A stretch of 64,000 nt of DNA from NCBI RefSeq assembly GCF_018860855.1, contig NZ_JAHKQE010000044.1, forward strand, positions 1 to 64,000, in the 5' to 3' direction. This DNA is from Amphritea atlantica. Its GTDB lineage: Bacteria; Pseudomonadota; Gammaproteobacteria; Pseudomonadales; Balneatricaceae. Positions 62,723 to 64,000 of the stretch are shown piece after piece. Each line of letters opens with the position of its first letter. Position 1 is the first letter of the stretch. The position numbers were made by a program, and so were the translations under genes. A model generated the notes under the pieces. The model worked only from the letters and a program-made list of their open reading frames with translations. It had not been told where the DNA came from and searched no databases.

Positions 62723-64000
62723 ATGCAAGATAGTACAAAATTAAAGATCGGGCTTTCAAGCTCTGGCTTCTACTCAGGACTCAATCCCATAGTAACCATT
62801 GTCAGTAAAATAATTATTGCGCTTCTGGTTATCTATACGGTTAGTTTTCCTGAAAAAGCGGTCACAATTCTGGGTGAACTTAATAGTGAATTATTATCGA
62901 CGTTTAACTCCTACTACATCTACGTAGTTGCGCTGTTTCTCGGTTTCTGCATCCTTGTTTGCTTTGGCCGTTTTGGTCGAATAAAACTTGGCACAGATAA
63001 TGAGAAACCAGAGTTTTCATTCTTTTCATGGTTTTCCATGATGTTCAGTGCTGGCATGGGCATAGGACTGATGTTCTACTCCATTGGTGAGCCTCTATAT
63101 CACTTTCAGAACAATCCGGCTCTCATGCAGAGCGGTGCTGAAGGCGCCAATGCAGCGGCAGTACCCAGTGCTATGAGCTACACATTATTACATTGGGGAT
63201 TACATGCCTGGGCGGTATATGCAACCGCCGGCTTAGCAATGGCGTACTTTTCTTATCGCAAAGGACTGCCACTAACCATTCGCTCAACGCTGCAACCACT
63301 ATTTGGCGATAAGCTGAACGGCCCTATGGGGCACCTAGTTGATATCATAGCTGTAGTGGCGACAACTCTCGGGGTCGCAACAACGATGGGCGCGGGCGTC
63401 ACTCAGTTAGTAGCCGGAATGGAGTTCATCACGGCGACTGGCAGCCTGATTAATAGCGACGGCACACCCACGGCCACAGCGTTGATTGTTACTCTACTGG
63501 TGGTCATGGGGCTGTCGATTATATCGGCGTTAACCGGCGTCGCCCGTGGCGTAAAATGGCTCAGCCAAATCAACATTATCCTATCCATTGCGCTATTAGG
63601 CTTCTTCATTCTGTTTGGCTCGACACTTTATGGCTTAGAACTGTTTGGCAGTAGCCTTGTGGATTATGGCCTAAACTTAATTCCGTTAACGTTCTCTGTT
63701 TGGGGCAGCGATACCGAAATTGGTAGCTGGCAAACCGGTTGGACCATTCTCTACTGGGCTTGGTGGATCGCATTTGCTCCTTTTGTCGGGCTATTTTTGG
63801 CACGCATATCACGCGGCCGCACAATCCGTGAATTCGTTCTTGGCTGTGTACTGGTACCAACACTAGCCTGCTTTGTCTGGATGGCATTCCTTGGAGGAAC
63901 AGGGCTCGATCTTGAACTGAGCGGTGTGGCGCAGGGCGCTATTACTTCAGCGGTGAATGAAAATATCGCGTCGGTTTTGTTTGTCACGATCGATCTGATT
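62723..64000 (+). CDS. BCCT-family betaine/choline/DMSP transporter (3' end beyond the window)
   Basis: The frame opens at ATG 62723 after GATGAGGTGAAAA and is still open at the window edge (426 codons). It encodes a BCCT transporter with at least nine hydrophobic segments. GMGIGLMFYSIGEP carries the glycine motif, ATTLGVATTMGAGVTQLVAG follows, and GWTILYWAWWIAFAPFVG with LARISRGRTIREF is the BCCT signature with its Trp cluster. BCCTs import quaternary amines or DMSP with sodium or protons. DddT-type BCCTs lie beside DMSP lyase genes in other bacteria, which supports DMSP or a betaine as cargo. It is truncated only by the window. Confidence 0.93.
   Translation, partial: MQDSTKLKIGLSSSGFYSGLNPIVTIVSKIIIALLVIYTVSFPEKAVTILGELNSELLSTFNSYYIYVVALFLGFCILVCFGRFGRIKLGTDNEKPEFSFFSWFSMMFSAGMGIGLMFYSIGEPLYHFQNNPALMQSGAEGANAAAVPSAMSYTLLHWGLHAWAVYATAGLAMAYFSYRKGLPLTIRSTLQPLFGDKLNGPMGHLVDIIAVVATTLGVATTMGAGVTQLVAGMEFITATGSLINSDGTPTATALIVTLLVVMGLSIISALTGVARGVKWLSQINIILSIALLGFFILFGSTLYGLELFGSSLVDYGLNLIPLTFSVWGSDTEIGSWQTGWTILYWAWWIAFAPFVGLFLARISRGRTIREFVLGCVLVPTLACFVWMAFLGGTGLDLELSGVAQGAITSAVNENIASVLFVTIDLI

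Overview
The window looks like chromosomal DNA of a marine gammaproteobacterium, most likely an Oceanospirillales-type organism. Protein sequences are pseudomonad/oceanospirillum-like (FtsZ ends in [12 protein letters not shown]; RmuC, YdbH-YnbE-YdbL, QueF, SbcCD, RarD). The right end carries a probable DMSP/betaine locus. G+C is moderate, genes are densely packed, and the three AT-rich or repeat-rich gaps stand out. The assignment to order is inference.

Region by region. (1) 1-1597: the C-terminal end of a UvrD-type helicase with zinc ribbons, frame-disrupted at the window edge, followed by a non-coding stretch with five 58-bp tandem repeats and a 9-bp repeat. (2) 1598-10914: an accessory island. 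It holds a type I restriction-modification operon (hsdM-hsdS-rhuM-hsdR, minus strand), then an excisionase-like gene and a tyrosine integrase that abuts the 3' end of tRNA-Ser(GGA). A 14-nt near-copy of the tRNA T-arm at 1278-1291 may be the far attachment site. (3) 11282-17014, minus strand: ftsZ and ftsA without ftsQ or lpxC; a 598-bp AT-rich gap with five regularly spaced 17-bp palindromes; a cyclotransferase-like gene, rmuC and a small membrane protein. (4) 17258-23034, plus strand: an envelope-related run of O-methyltransferase, an unknown gene, ydbH-ynbE-ydbL, a DsbB-like protein and an LpxR-like lipid A deacylase. (5) 23133-30387, minus strand: an OprC/NosA-like copper receptor and sbcDC. 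(6) 30606-37601: a TRIC/UPF0126 channel, a GNAT enzyme, an M23 endopeptidase, a eukaryotic-type HisA coupled to an SGNH lipoprotein, cytochrome b561, a DUF4197 protein and PpiA. (7) A 15-copy GGACTTC repeat, then a minus-strand operon yadG-yadH-queF-ydjA-thioesterase. (8) 41998-46515, minus strand: a periplasmic binding-like protein, a porin-like barrel and a GGDEF/EAL sensor in one operon. (9) Five tRNA genes alternating Glu(TTC) and Gly(GCC). (10) An Lrp-type regulator, a Gate-domain membrane protein and rarD. (11) A LysR regulator divergent from an RND efflux operon with its outer-membrane factor and an MDR oxidoreductase. (12) A FlgO-domain lipoprotein and a partner lipoprotein. (13) A LysR regulator divergent from a DddP-family M24 enzyme, followed by a BCCT transporter cut by the window edge.

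The items most worth a second look are the regular palindrome array upstream of ftsA, ftsAZ lying outside a division/cell-wall cluster, the eukaryotic-type HisA, and the DddP-BCCT-LysR locus, whose enzyme keeps all metal ligands but seems to lack the proposed catalytic aspartate. No single completely new multi-gene system is proven by the sequence alone.
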